Assembly: GCF_003448965.1 (NCBI RefSeq)
Contig: NZ_QRGC01000024.1
Span: 1 to 64,000 of the forward strand
Source: Oceanicella sp. SM1341
GTDB lineage: Bacteria; Pseudomonadota; Alphaproteobacteria; Rhodobacterales; Rhodobacteraceae
Length of the DNA: 64,000 bases
Direction: 5' to 3'
Below, piece by piece: positions 33,555-41,648 of this stretch. The number at the start of each line of letters is the position of its first letter. The first letter of the stretch is position 1. The notes under the pieces are model-generated. The model saw only the letters and a list, made by a program, of their open reading frames with translations, searched no databases and had not been told where the DNA came from. The position numbers and the translations under genes are program-made.

Positions 33555-35147
33555 ATGCATCGTTACTCGGCTTTCGTGGCACTGTGTCTCGCCACGCTCA
33601 TCACGCTCGCGCTCATCCCGGCCTGGGAAGGTTTCGCGGTCATCGCCCTCGTCTGCCTGCTGCTCTCGCTGCTGGGCGTGCGCGACCTCATCCAGCCGCG
33701 CCATTCCATCCAGCGCAACTACCCGGTCATCGGCCATATCCGCTGGATCTTCGAGAGCATCCGCCCCGAGCTGCGCCAGTACCTCATCGAGAGCGACCAT
33801 GACGAGGAGCCCTTCTCCCGCGAGATCCGCTCCCTCGTCTACCAGCGCGCCAAGGGCGAGGAGGACAAGCGCCCCTTCGGTACCCGCGAACATGTCTACG
33901 ACGCGGGCTTCTCCTGGCTCACCCATTCCATGGTCCCCTCCCATGTCGAGGATTGGGACTTCCGCGTGCGCATCGGCGGGCCGGACTGCGCCCAGCCCTA
34001 CGACGCCTCGCTCTACAACATCTCCGCCATGAGCTTCGGCGCGCTCAGCGCCAATGCCATCCTCGCGCTCAACACCGGCGCGCGCATGGGCAATTTCGCC
34101 CAGGACACCGGCGAGGGCGGCATCTCGCGCTACCACCGCCAGGGCGGCGGCGACCTGATCTACGAGATCGGCACCGGCTATTTCGGTTGCCGCACCCCCG
34201 AGGGCGGCTTCGACCCGGAGGCCTTCGCCCGCCAGGCGCAGGACCCCCAGGTGAAGATGGTCGAGGTGAAGCTCTCGCAGGGTGCGAAGCCCGGCCACGG
34301 CGGCGTGCTGCCCGCCGCCAAGATCACCCCCGAGATCGCCGAGGCCCGCGGCATCCCGATGGGCGAGGATTGCGTCTCCCCCGCCGGCCACTCCGCCTTC
34401 TCCACCCCGCTCGAATTCGTGCGGTTCCTGGGTGAGCTGCGCCGGCTCTCGGGCGGCAAGCCGGTGGGCTTCAAGCTGTGCATCGGCCACCGGCGCGAGT
34501 TCATGTGCGCGGTGAAGGCGATGGTCGAGACCGGCATCGTGCCCGATTTCATCGTGGTCGACGGCAAGGAGGGCGGCACCGGCGCCGCCCCGCTCGAGTT
34601 CACCAACCACATCGGCATGCCGCTCGTCGAGGGGCTCACCTTCGTGCACAACACCCTGCGCGGCGCAGGCCTGCGGAACCGGGTGCGCATCGGGGCGGCG
34701 GGCAAGCTCGTCACCGCCTTCGACATCGCCCGCACCTGCGCGCTCGGCGCCGACTGGTGCAATTCCGCCCGCGGCTTCATGTTCTCGGTCGGCTGCATCC
34801 AGGGCCAGGCCTGCCACACCAACCGCTGCCCCTCCGGCGTCGCCACCCAGGACCCGCTGCGCCAGCGCGCGCTCGATGTCACCGACAAGTCGCGCCGCGT
34901 CGCCACCTTCCACCGCAACACCCTGCGCGCGGTGGCCGACATGGTGGGCGCCACCGGCCTTTCCCACCCCGATGACCTGCGCCCCCGGCACTTCAACATC
35001 CGCCAGAAGAACGGCGAGACCGTGACCGGCGACAGGGCCTTCCCCGAGATCCCCGAGGGCTCGCTCATCGCCGGCACCTGCCAGGACCCCAACTACGCCG
35101 ACCGCTGGCACCGCGCCGCCACCCACAGCTTCGCCCCACCGGACTGA
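33555..35147 (+). CDS. FMN-binding glutamate synthase family protein (membrane-anchored)
   Basis: Encodes 530 residues. Two N-terminal hydrophobic segments (about 5-45) precede an FMN-binding TIM barrel like the synthase domain of GltB: SAMSFGALSANAILALNTGA, DTGEGGISRYH, VEVKLSQGAKPGHGGVLP, FIVVDGKEGGTGAAPLEF. The cysteine group in GCIQGQACHTNRCPSGVATQDP resembles the 3Fe-4S site. It lacks the GltB amidotransferase and is a stand-alone enzyme of uncertain reaction; glutamate synthase activity should not be assumed. The next gene starts 19 bp later. Confidence 0.9.
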   Translation: MHRYSAFVALCLATLITLALIPAWEGFAVIALVCLLLSLLGVRDLIQPRHSIQRNYPVIGHIRWIFESIRPELRQYLIESDHDEEPFSREIRSLVYQRAKGEEDKRPFGTREHVYDAGFSWLTHSMVPSHVEDWDFRVRIGGPDCAQPYDASLYNISAMSFGALSANAILALNTGARMGNFAQDTGEGGISRYHRQGGGDLIYEIGTGYFGCRTPEGGFDPEAFARQAQDPQVKMVEVKLSQGAKPGHGGVLPAAKITPEIAEARGIPMGEDCVSPAGHSAFSTPLEFVRFLGELRRLSGGKPVGFKLCIGHRREFMCAVKAMVETGIVPDFIVVDGKEGGTGAAPLEFTNHIGMPLVEGLTFVHNTLRGAGLRNRVRIGAAGKLVTAFDIARTCALGADWCNSARGFMFSVGCIQGQACHTNRCPSGVATQDPLRQRALDVTDKSRRVATFHRNTLRAVADMVGATGLSHPDDLRPRHFNIRQKNGETVTGDRAFPEIPEGSLIAGTCQDPNYADRWHRAATHSFAPPD

Positions 35148-35166
35148 CCCCGCTTCAGGAGCCACG

Positions 35167-36324
35167 ATGCCGCCACGAGGCTTCCCGCCCGAGGAATTCC
35201 GCGCCCGCACCGACCGCGCGCAGCGGTTGATGGCGCGCGAAGGCATCGATGCCCTGCTGCTCACCTCCGAGCCGGACGTGCGCTGGTTCACCGGCTTCCT
35301 CACCCGGTTCTGGGAGAGCCCCACACGCCCGTGGTTCGTGGTGGTGCCGGCGGCGGGCGCGCCCGTCGCGGTCATCCCGGCCATCGGGGCGGCCCTGATG
35401 GCGCAGACCTGGGTGGAGGACATCCGCACCTGGGCCGCGCCCGCGCCGGAGGATGACGGGGTCACCCTGCTCGCCGACACGCTTGCCGAGCTTGCCGGGC
35501 GGCAAGCGCGCATCGGCCTTGCCATGGGTCGCGAGAGCGCCCTGCGCATGCCGCTCGCCGACTACGCGCGGCTGCAATCCGCCCTGCCCGCCGCGGGGTT
35601 CGTCGACGCGACCAGCCTGCTCCACGCGCTCCAGCAGGTGAAATCGGAGGCCGAGATCGGGCGCATCCGCACCGCCTGCGCCATCGCCGGCCGCGCCTTC
35701 GCCCGGGTGCCCGGGATCGCCCGCAGCGGCACGCCGCTCGAGACCGTGTTCCGCCGCTTCCAGATGCTGCTGCTCGAGGAGGGGGCGGACTGGGTGCCCT
35801 ATCTCGCCGGCGGCGCCGCACCGGGCGGCTATGCCGACGTGATCTCGCCCGCCGGCCCGCGGCCGCTTGCGCGCGGCGACGTGCTGATGCTCGACACCGG
35901 GGCTGTATTCGACGGCTATTTCTGCGACTATGACCGCAACTTCTCCCTCGGCCCCCCGGCGCCGGAGACCGCCGCCGCGCAGGCCGTGCTGCATGATGCC
36001 ACCGAGGCCGGGCTCGCCGCCGCCCGCCCCGGCGCCACCGCGGCCGATGTGCACGACGCGATGCACGCGGTGATCGCGGCGGCGGGAGACCCCGGGGCCG
36101 GCGGCCGGCTCGGCCACGGCCTGGGCATGCGCCTCACCGAATGGCCCTCGCTCACCGCGAGCGACCGCACGGTGCTGGAGCCGGGCATGGTGCTCACCCT
36201 CGAGCCCGCGCTCGAAATCGGCCCCGGCCGCATGATGGTGCACGAGGAGAACATCGTCATCCGCGCCGGCGCGGCGGAGCTCCTCTCCCCCCGCGCCCCG
36301 CGCGCGCTGCCTGAACTGGAGTAG
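35167..36324 (+). CDS. M24-family metallopeptidase (Xaa-Pro peptidase-like)
   Basis: Encodes 385 residues: an N-terminal creatinase-like domain (1-150) and a pita-bread catalytic domain. All five metal ligands are visible: two Asp in LMLDTGAVFDGYFCDYDRN, His in GHGLGM, Glu in TLEPALEIG and Glu in VHEENIV. Members cleave Xaa-Pro bonds or hydrolyse small amidino/N-substituted substrates. The stop lies 2 bp before the next gene, and the pairing with a racemase-like gene hints at a small-molecule substrate. The start at 35167 has AGGAG just upstream. Confidence 0.9.
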   Translation: MPPRGFPPEEFRARTDRAQRLMAREGIDALLLTSEPDVRWFTGFLTRFWESPTRPWFVVVPAAGAPVAVIPAIGAALMAQTWVEDIRTWAAPAPEDDGVTLLADTLAELAGRQARIGLAMGRESALRMPLADYARLQSALPAAGFVDATSLLHALQQVKSEAEIGRIRTACAIAGRAFARVPGIARSGTPLETVFRRFQMLLLEEGADWVPYLAGGAAPGGYADVISPAGPRPLARGDVLMLDTGAVFDGYFCDYDRNFSLGPPAPETAAAQAVLHDATEAGLAAARPGATAADVHDAMHAVIAAAGDPGAGGRLGHGLGMRLTEWPSLTASDRTVLEPGMVLTLEPALEIGPGRMMVHEENIVIRAGAAELLSPRAPRALPELE

Positions 36325-36326
36325 CC

Positions 36327-37094
36327 ATGCCCGCCCTGCCCTACCGCCTCGACGCGCCCCTCGGCCACCGCGCCTGCCTCGGCCTCGTCGTGCTGCAGTC
36401 CGACGAGACCATCGAGCAGGAATTCCGCCGCCTGCTGCCCGTGGACGGCACGGCGCTCTATGCCACGCGCATCCCCAGCGCCGCGGAGGTGAGCGCCGGG
36501 ACACTGGCGCGGATGGAGGCGCACCTGCCGGCCGCCGCCGCCCTCCTGCCGCCGTCGATCGACTTCGACGTGGTGGGCTACGGCTGCACCTCCGGCGCCA
36601 CGGTGATCGGGCCGGCGCGGGTGGCCGAACTGGTGCGCGGCAGTTCCACCGCGAGGCAGGTCACCAACCCGATCAGCGCGGTGATGGCCGCCTGCGACGC
36701 GCTCGGCGTGCGCCGGCTGGGGTTCGTCACGCCCTACGTGGCCGAGGTTTCCGCCGCCATGCGCGCGGCCCTCGAGGCCCACGGGCTCGCCATCGCGGGG
36801 TTCGGCTCCTTCGAGGAGGCGGAGGAAGCGAAAGTGGCGCGCATCCACCCCGCCTCCGTGCTCGAGGCGGCCATCGCCACCGGCGGGGCGCAGAGCTGCG
36901 ATGCGGTGTTCCTCTCCTGCACCAACCTGCGCACGATCGACGTGATCGCCGCCGCAGAGGCCACCCTCGGGGTGCCGGTCATCTCGTCGAACCTGGCGCT
37001 GGCGTGGCACATGGCACGGCTCGCCGGGCTCGACACGACGCCGGCCGCCGGCTTCGGCCGGTTGATGCAGGCCGGGCTTCCCGCCACCGCCTGA
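36327..37094 (+). CDS. Maleate cis-trans isomerase / Asp-Glu racemase family protein
   Basis: Encodes 255 residues of the two-lobed racemase fold. The two catalytic cysteines are in GYGCTSGAT (about residue 87) and FLSCTNLRTID (about 197), the arrangement of maleate isomerase and arylmalonate decarboxylase relatives. TNPISAVMAACDALGVRRLGFVTPY is the conserved central segment. It starts 2 bp after the M24 peptidase gene, so both belong to a catabolic operon. The substrate is unknown. Confidence 0.85.
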   Translation: MPALPYRLDAPLGHRACLGLVVLQSDETIEQEFRRLLPVDGTALYATRIPSAAEVSAGTLARMEAHLPAAAALLPPSIDFDVVGYGCTSGATVIGPARVAELVRGSSTARQVTNPISAVMAACDALGVRRLGFVTPYVAEVSAAMRAALEAHGLAIAGFGSFEEAEEAKVARIHPASVLEAAIATGGAQSCDAVFLSCTNLRTIDVIAAAEATLGVPVISSNLALAWHMARLAGLDTTPAAGFGRLMQAGLPATA

Positions 37095-37216
37095 ACCCTT
37101 AAGTGCTTGAACTGCGCGCCGTGACGGGCGAAACGGGGGGCCGGCCCCGACGGGGCCGCGCGCGGCGCACCCCGGGGCCGCCACGCGCCCGCAACCTCAG
37201 GAGAGCCCACCGCGCA

Positions 37217-38428
37217 ATGATCTTCTCGAAGCTGATGCACGCCCTGCGCGAGGCCCTCTACCTGCTCGGCCGCCCTGCCCGGCGCGCCCGGGCCCGGCGC
37301 GGCCTCGTCATCCAGGCCTACCGCGGCTGCGGCACGGCGGAGCGGGTGCTGCTCATCGGCCGCGTCTTCCGCCAGTCCTCGGGGCGCACGGCGCGCGGCA
37401 GCTGGGATCTCTGGGGAAACCTGCGCGACGTGGCCCGCCGCCTCATGCGCCGCTCGGTGCCCGGCGCCACGGTCCGGGGCAGCTTCTACGGCGCCGAGAC
37501 GCTGGTGGAAACCGACGCCGACGGCTACTTCCACCTCGAGATCGCCCCCGCCACCCCCCTGCCCGAGGGCCGGCTCTGGCACACGCTCGACCTCGCGCTC
37601 GAGGGCCCGCAGGGCGCCGAGGCGGTCGCCGATGTCTTCGTGCCCCCGGCTCAGGCGCGCTTCGCCGTGGTCTCGGACATCGACGACACGGTGATGCATA
37701 CCGGTGTCGCCAACAAGGTGGCGATGATGTGGCGGCTCTTCGTTCAGGACGCCGAGAGCCGCACCGCCTTCCCCGGCGTTTCCGTGCTGTACCGCGCCTT
37801 CCACGCCGGGCCGGGCGGCACCGAGGCCAACCCGATGCTCTATGTCTCGCGCGCGCCCTGGGGGATCTACGACATCCTCGACACCTTCTTCCGCCGCCAC
37901 CGCATCCCGGTGGGCCCGATCCTGTTCCTGCGCGAATGGGGCATCACCTGGCGCAGCCCGCTGCCGCGCCGGGCGGAGGATCACAAGCGCGAGGTGATCG
38001 AGCGCATGATGGCGCTCTACCCGAAGCTGCCCTTCATCCTGATCGGTGACAGCGGCCAGCACGACCCCGAGGTCTATGCCGACATCGTGGCCGAGCATGG
38101 CGACCGGGTGCTCGCGGTCTACATCCGCGACGTCTCGCCCGGCCACGCCGGCCGGGCCTCCGAGATCGGCCGTCTCGGCGCCGCGATCCGGGAGGCAGGC
38201 TCGCACCTGGTGCTCGCCGCCGATACCGTGACCATGGCCGAGGATGCCGCGGCGCGGGGCTGGCTGCCGGCGGGCACCGCCGAGGCGGTGCGCCGACGCA
38301 TCGCCGGCCTGCCGCGGCGCGGCACCCGTATCCCGGAGGACGAGCTCGGCTCCGGTCCCGCTGCACCCGCCAGCATGCTGGGCCAGCGCGAATACGACCG
38401 CACCGCGGTGCCCGAAGACCACAGCTGA
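37217..38428 (+). CDS. App1-like (DUF2183) HAD-type phosphatase
   Basis: Encodes 403 residues. An N-terminal beta-rich region (about 30-150) is followed by VVSDIDDTVMHTGV, the HAD-type DxDxT nucleophile motif of DUF2183/App1 phosphatidate phosphatases. LYVSRAPWGIYDILDTFF and PFILIGDSGQHDPEVYADI supply motifs II and IV. Fungal App1 removes phosphate from phosphatidate; the bacterial role is not established. I chose the ATG at 37217 (MIFSKLMHALRE), with CAGGAG upstream; the preceding 38 in-frame codons are GC-rich filler. Confidence 0.87.
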   Translation: MIFSKLMHALREALYLLGRPARRARARRGLVIQAYRGCGTAERVLLIGRVFRQSSGRTARGSWDLWGNLRDVARRLMRRSVPGATVRGSFYGAETLVETDADGYFHLEIAPATPLPEGRLWHTLDLALEGPQGAEAVADVFVPPAQARFAVVSDIDDTVMHTGVANKVAMMWRLFVQDAESRTAFPGVSVLYRAFHAGPGGTEANPMLYVSRAPWGIYDILDTFFRRHRIPVGPILFLREWGITWRSPLPRRAEDHKREVIERMMALYPKLPFILIGDSGQHDPEVYADIVAEHGDRVLAVYIRDVSPGHAGRASEIGRLGAAIREAGSHLVLAADTVTMAEDAAARGWLPAGTAEAVRRRIAGLPRRGTRIPEDELGSGPAAPASMLGQREYDRTAVPEDHS

Positions 38429-38538
38429 GCCTCGCCCGGGGGGCGCCGGCTTGACGGGCCGCGCCCGCGTCCCGATGTGCAGTCCCGCACGGCGCCGCGC
38501 GCAACCGCGGCCCGATTGCGCTGGGGAGGCGCTTGCGC

Positions 38539-38808
38539 ATGGCAGACCTGATCTCCGCCCTCGCGGCGTTGCTCGACGGCATTCTGGCGGCGACCGGCTT
38601 CGTCTTCGGCCTTCTCTCGGTGCTCGCCGCGCCGGGGAAGGCGGTGGGCGGGGTCTCCGGGCTCGCAGGCGCGCATCCGGTGCTCGCGGGCCTCGGCCTC
38701 GCCGCGTCGGCACTCGTCCTCGTGCTGCTGCTGCGCCGCCGGCGCAGGCGGCGGCGGCGGTCTCCTCCCGCTCAGAACTCCAGCGACAGACCCAGGCTCC
38801 AGCCGTAG
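38539..38808 (+). CDS. Small membrane protein with polyarginine tail
   Basis: Encodes 89 residues: two hydrophobic segments (about 5-33 and 47-66) and then nine consecutive arginines and a polar tail. GGGGAGG lies at 38523-38529, before the ATG at 38539. Its last 37 bp overlap the 3' end of the convergent outer-membrane protein gene. No known family. The ribosome-binding site and membrane pattern support a real gene, but it could be spurious. Confidence 0.5.
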   Translation: MADLISALAALLDGILAATGFVFGLLSVLAAPGKAVGGVSGLAGAHPVLAGLGLAASALVLVLLLRRRRRRRRRSPPAQNSSDRPRLQP

Positions 38809-39731
38809 ACACCGTTGCCCAGCAGGCCCGAGCCGCGCAGGCTCACGCCCTCGACGCCGCTCACCATGTCCGGGTCGACCAGCTCCAACCCGCCGCCGAG
38901 CTCGACGAAATAGTTGAAGCCCAGCGCGTCGCTGCGCCCGGGCAGGAAGGTGCCGGTCGTGAAGCCGATCCAGCGCAGCTGCCGGCCGACGACGTTCAGC
39001 CCCGTGGGGCCGTCGAGCTCCGCCGCGCCCACCAGCACGCCGAAGTCGCGTGTGCCGACCAGGACGCTGTCCGTGGCCGAGAAGCTGCGCGCGACGTAGT
39101 GGGTGTAGCGCATGCGCGCCTGCAGGTTCAGGTCGCCGGCGAAGCTCTCGTCATGCTGCAGGGCGAGCGCGCCGCCGAAGATGAAATTGTGCAGGTGCGC
39201 GTCCCACAGGATGCCCTTGCCGGCGGCGCTGAGCAGGCCGGCCTCCGGGCCGCTGAACTCGGCGTCGACATCGGTGTAGGAGTAGCCGGCGAGCAGGATG
39301 GGCCGCAGCACGGTGCCCTGCGCAAGGTCGAATTCCAGCCCGGCCCCGCCCAGCGCGCTGAAGGTGGTGAAGTCGAAGCCCACCCGCGTGGGTTCGGCCA
39401 CTTCTATGGAGATGTCCTCGCCCTGCCCGCCGGCGAGATAGCCCAGGCTGCCCTCGAGATAGACCCGCGCGCCGGTGAAGCCGGCGTCGAAGGCGCGCGA
39501 GGGCGAGATGCGGTAGGTGCTGAACTCGTCGCCGTCGTCGACATCGAAGGTCGCGGTGCTGATGCCCGGCGTGGCACCGAACACGGTGAGCGCGAGCAGG
39601 CCGCTCACCAGGTCGGTCTCGCGCGCCGCATTCCGGAAGGCCTCGCGCAGCTCCGGCACCGTCACCTGCGCGGCGGCCGGGCCGGCGAAGAGCGACGCAC
39701 CGAGAAGGACAGGGCCCAGGTGTCTCAACAT
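38772..39731 (-). CDS. Outer-membrane beta-barrel protein
   Basis: Encodes 319 residues. A Sec signal peptide (MLRHLGPVLLGASLFAGPAAAQ) and a final strand ending in aromatic Phe (YGWSLGLSLEF) mark an outer-membrane barrel. The body alternates polar and hydrophobic residues in strands such as LQARMRYTHYVARSF and YFVELGGGLELV. It resembles autotransporter-barrel or porin-like proteins without a passenger domain. The ATG at 39729-39731 is chosen for the signal peptide. The substrate is unknown. Confidence 0.75.
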   Translation of the reverse strand: MLRHLGPVLLGASLFAGPAAAQVTVPELREAFRNAARETDLVSGLLALTVFGATPGISTATFDVDDGDEFSTYRISPSRAFDAGFTGARVYLEGSLGYLAGGQGEDISIEVAEPTRVGFDFTTFSALGGAGLEFDLAQGTVLRPILLAGYSYTDVDAEFSGPEAGLLSAAGKGILWDAHLHNFIFGGALALQHDESFAGDLNLQARMRYTHYVARSFSATDSVLVGTRDFGVLVGAAELDGPTGLNVVGRQLRWIGFTTGTFLPGRSDALGFNYFVELGGGLELVDPDMVSGVEGVSLRGSGLLGNGVYGWSLGLSLEF

Positions 39732-39949
39732 CGCCGTTCCCCTTCCGTCGTCGCGGCCCACCCGCCGGTGGGCCGTTCGGGCCGCATTGTGCCCATTAAG
39801 CCGCAGGGCGGGCGGGGCTCAAAGCCTTTTCTGCGCCGCCCGCCGAACCTGCCGGGCCGGGCTGGCCAGCGCCGGCGGGTCGTCTATGCTTGGCCCGCGG
39901 CGCCCCACCCCCGGGCGGCGCGCCGGACCCGTGACCCGTGGAGCCCCAG

Positions 39950-40294
39950 ATGCGTTTTCCTCCCCTCGCCTGCCTGTCGCTCGCCGCGGCGCTCACCGTC
40001 GCTGCCTGTGCCGACGAGCAGAAGCCCGACACCAGCCCGCCGAAGGTGCCCGCCACCCTCGCCGTCACCTTTTCCTGCGCCGATGGCGTCACCCGGCACG
40101 CGCGCTTCGAGACCGGGCCGAACCTTGCCTGGCTCCGCCTGCCCGACGGGGGCGAGGCGCGGATGCGCGGGGTGCGCGTCGCCTCCGGCATCCATTACGC
40201 CGGCAGCGGCTACGAGCTGCGCGGCAAGGGCGAAGAGGCGGTGATCGCCGCCGAAGGCCAGCGGCCGGTGCGCTGCCGGGCGAGGCCGCTCTGA
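39950..40294 (+). CDS. MliC-family lipoprotein (putative lysozyme inhibitor)
   Basis: Encodes 114 residues. The lipobox is TVAACADE after a short signal (MRFPPLACLSLAA). The mature domain reads VTFSCADGVTRHARF...VASGIHYAGSGYELRGKGEEAVI...VRC, the C-type lysozyme inhibitor (MliC/PliC) pattern with the disulfide pair and YELRGKGEEA core. It would protect periplasmic peptidoglycan from host or grazer lysozyme. A GTG four codons upstream is possible, but the ATG gives the better signal. Confidence 0.82.
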   Translation: MRFPPLACLSLAAALTVAACADEQKPDTSPPKVPATLAVTFSCADGVTRHARFETGPNLAWLRLPDGGEARMRGVRVASGIHYAGSGYELRGKGEEAVIAAEGQRPVRCRARPL

Positions 40295-40438
40295 CGCCCG
40301 CCGGCCCTCACCCGGCCGGGGAACCGCTGCAGGAGGCGATGCATTGACCGGGTGAGGGGCCGGGAGCACGCGCAGCCATGCCCTCGAGGTCGCAGACGCC
40401 TCCCCCGGCCCGGAACCGACAGGCGAAGGGAGCTCCGC

Positions 40439-41194
40439 ATGACCGACGACACATCCCGCGTGGCCGAGCTTCACCGCATGGTGATGCCCGACCATCTCTG
40501 CCCTTTCGGCCTGAAGGCGCGCGCGCTGCTGCGCCGCAAGGGTTTCAGGGTGGAGGACCACCACCTCACCACGCGCCGCGAAACCGAGGAGTTCCAGCGT
40601 GAGCACGGGGTGGAGACCACCCCGCAGGTGTTCATCGGCGGGGAGCGCATCGGCGGCTACGACGCCTTGCGCGAGCATTTCGGCGAGCACGTCCCGGACC
40701 CGGACGAGACCAGCTACAGGCCGGTGATCGTGATCTTCGGCGTGGCGCTCCTGATGGCTCTCGCGGCGAGCTGGGAGGCCTTCGGCACGCCCCTCACCCT
40801 GCGGGCGGCGGAATGGTTCATCGCCATCTCCATGTGTTTTCTCGGGGTGCAGAAGCTGCAGGACGTGGAGAGCTTTTCCACCATGTTCCTCAACTACGAC
40901 CTGCTGGCCCGCCGCTGGGTGCGCTACGGCTATGTCTACCCCTATGCCGAGACCGGGGCCGGTATCCTGATGATCGCCGGCCTGCTCACCTGGCTCTCCG
41001 CCCCGGTCGCGCTGTTCATCGGCGCGGTGGGCGCGATCTCGGTCTTCAAGGCGGTCTATGTCGACAAGCGGGAGATCCGATGCGCCTGCGTGGGCGGCAG
41101 CAGCCGGGTGCCGCTCGGCTTCGTCTCCCTCACCGAGAACCTGATGATGGTGGCGATGGGGATATGGATGCCGCTGCGCCTCTGGGTGTTGTGA
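40439..41194 (+). CDS. Glutaredoxin-MauE/DoxX fusion membrane protein
   Basis: Encodes 251 residues. The N-terminal 85 residues form a glutaredoxin domain with active site CPFG (single Cys, monothiol-like) and the TTPQVFIGGERIGGYDAL glutathione-site segment. Four transmembrane helices of the MauE/DoxX redox family follow, ending in CACVGGSSRVPLGFVSLTEN, a conserved CxC motif. The fusion suggests movement of thiol equivalents across or within the inner membrane. GAAGGGAG precedes the ATG at 40439. Confidence 0.87.
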   Translation: MTDDTSRVAELHRMVMPDHLCPFGLKARALLRRKGFRVEDHHLTTRRETEEFQREHGVETTPQVFIGGERIGGYDALREHFGEHVPDPDETSYRPVIVIFGVALLMALAASWEAFGTPLTLRAAEWFIAISMCFLGVQKLQDVESFSTMFLNYDLLARRWVRYGYVYPYAETGAGILMIAGLLTWLSAPVALFIGAVGAISVFKAVYVDKREIRCACVGGSSRVPLGFVSLTENLMMVAMGIWMPLRLWVL

Positions 41195-41648
41195 GCGCCG
41201 GAGCTCCCACCTACCCGCCACCGGCATCGCACCGGCTGAGAGGTCCGCGCACCGGCCCGCGTGCCTGCAGCCCGGGCCGGAGGCCCCCATCGATGGTGGC
41301 AGGCTCACCGCGCGGGAAGCCCTCGGATGAGCTTTTCTCCCCCCACATTCGCCATTGGCTGCCACCGCTCATGCAAGCATTCGCCTGATGCACTCGATCC
41401 GGGCTGCTGCGGATCCCGGCCAGCCTCGCAGTGCGTGTCGCCCCCCCGCAGCGACGCCCGCCGACCAGGACATGTGCAACCGTCCGCGCCGCCGCCTTGC
41501 CATGGCCGTCACGCCCGCCCTTGCGTTCCGGGAACACCGGATGGGCCGGTTCATCCTGTGCGCCTCCCCGTCGCGACCCTGCTCGCACGTTCGGGCGCGA
41601 TACGGGCCGCGGCGGGCGACCGTGCCGGAGGAGCTTGCGGCCCCGGGG
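41195..41648. other. Gene-free stretch between the glutaredoxin fusion and the chemoreceptor
   Basis: 454 bp with no supported gene. The only symmetric element I noted is CCATCGATGG at 41287-41296. The two flanking genes are convergent, so this is a shared 3' region. Confidence 0.5.

Noticed and set aside
33510-35549. A 679-codon minus-strand frame
   Set aside because: It is antisense to the FMN-binding glutamate synthase-like gene; no motif, no ribosome-binding site.
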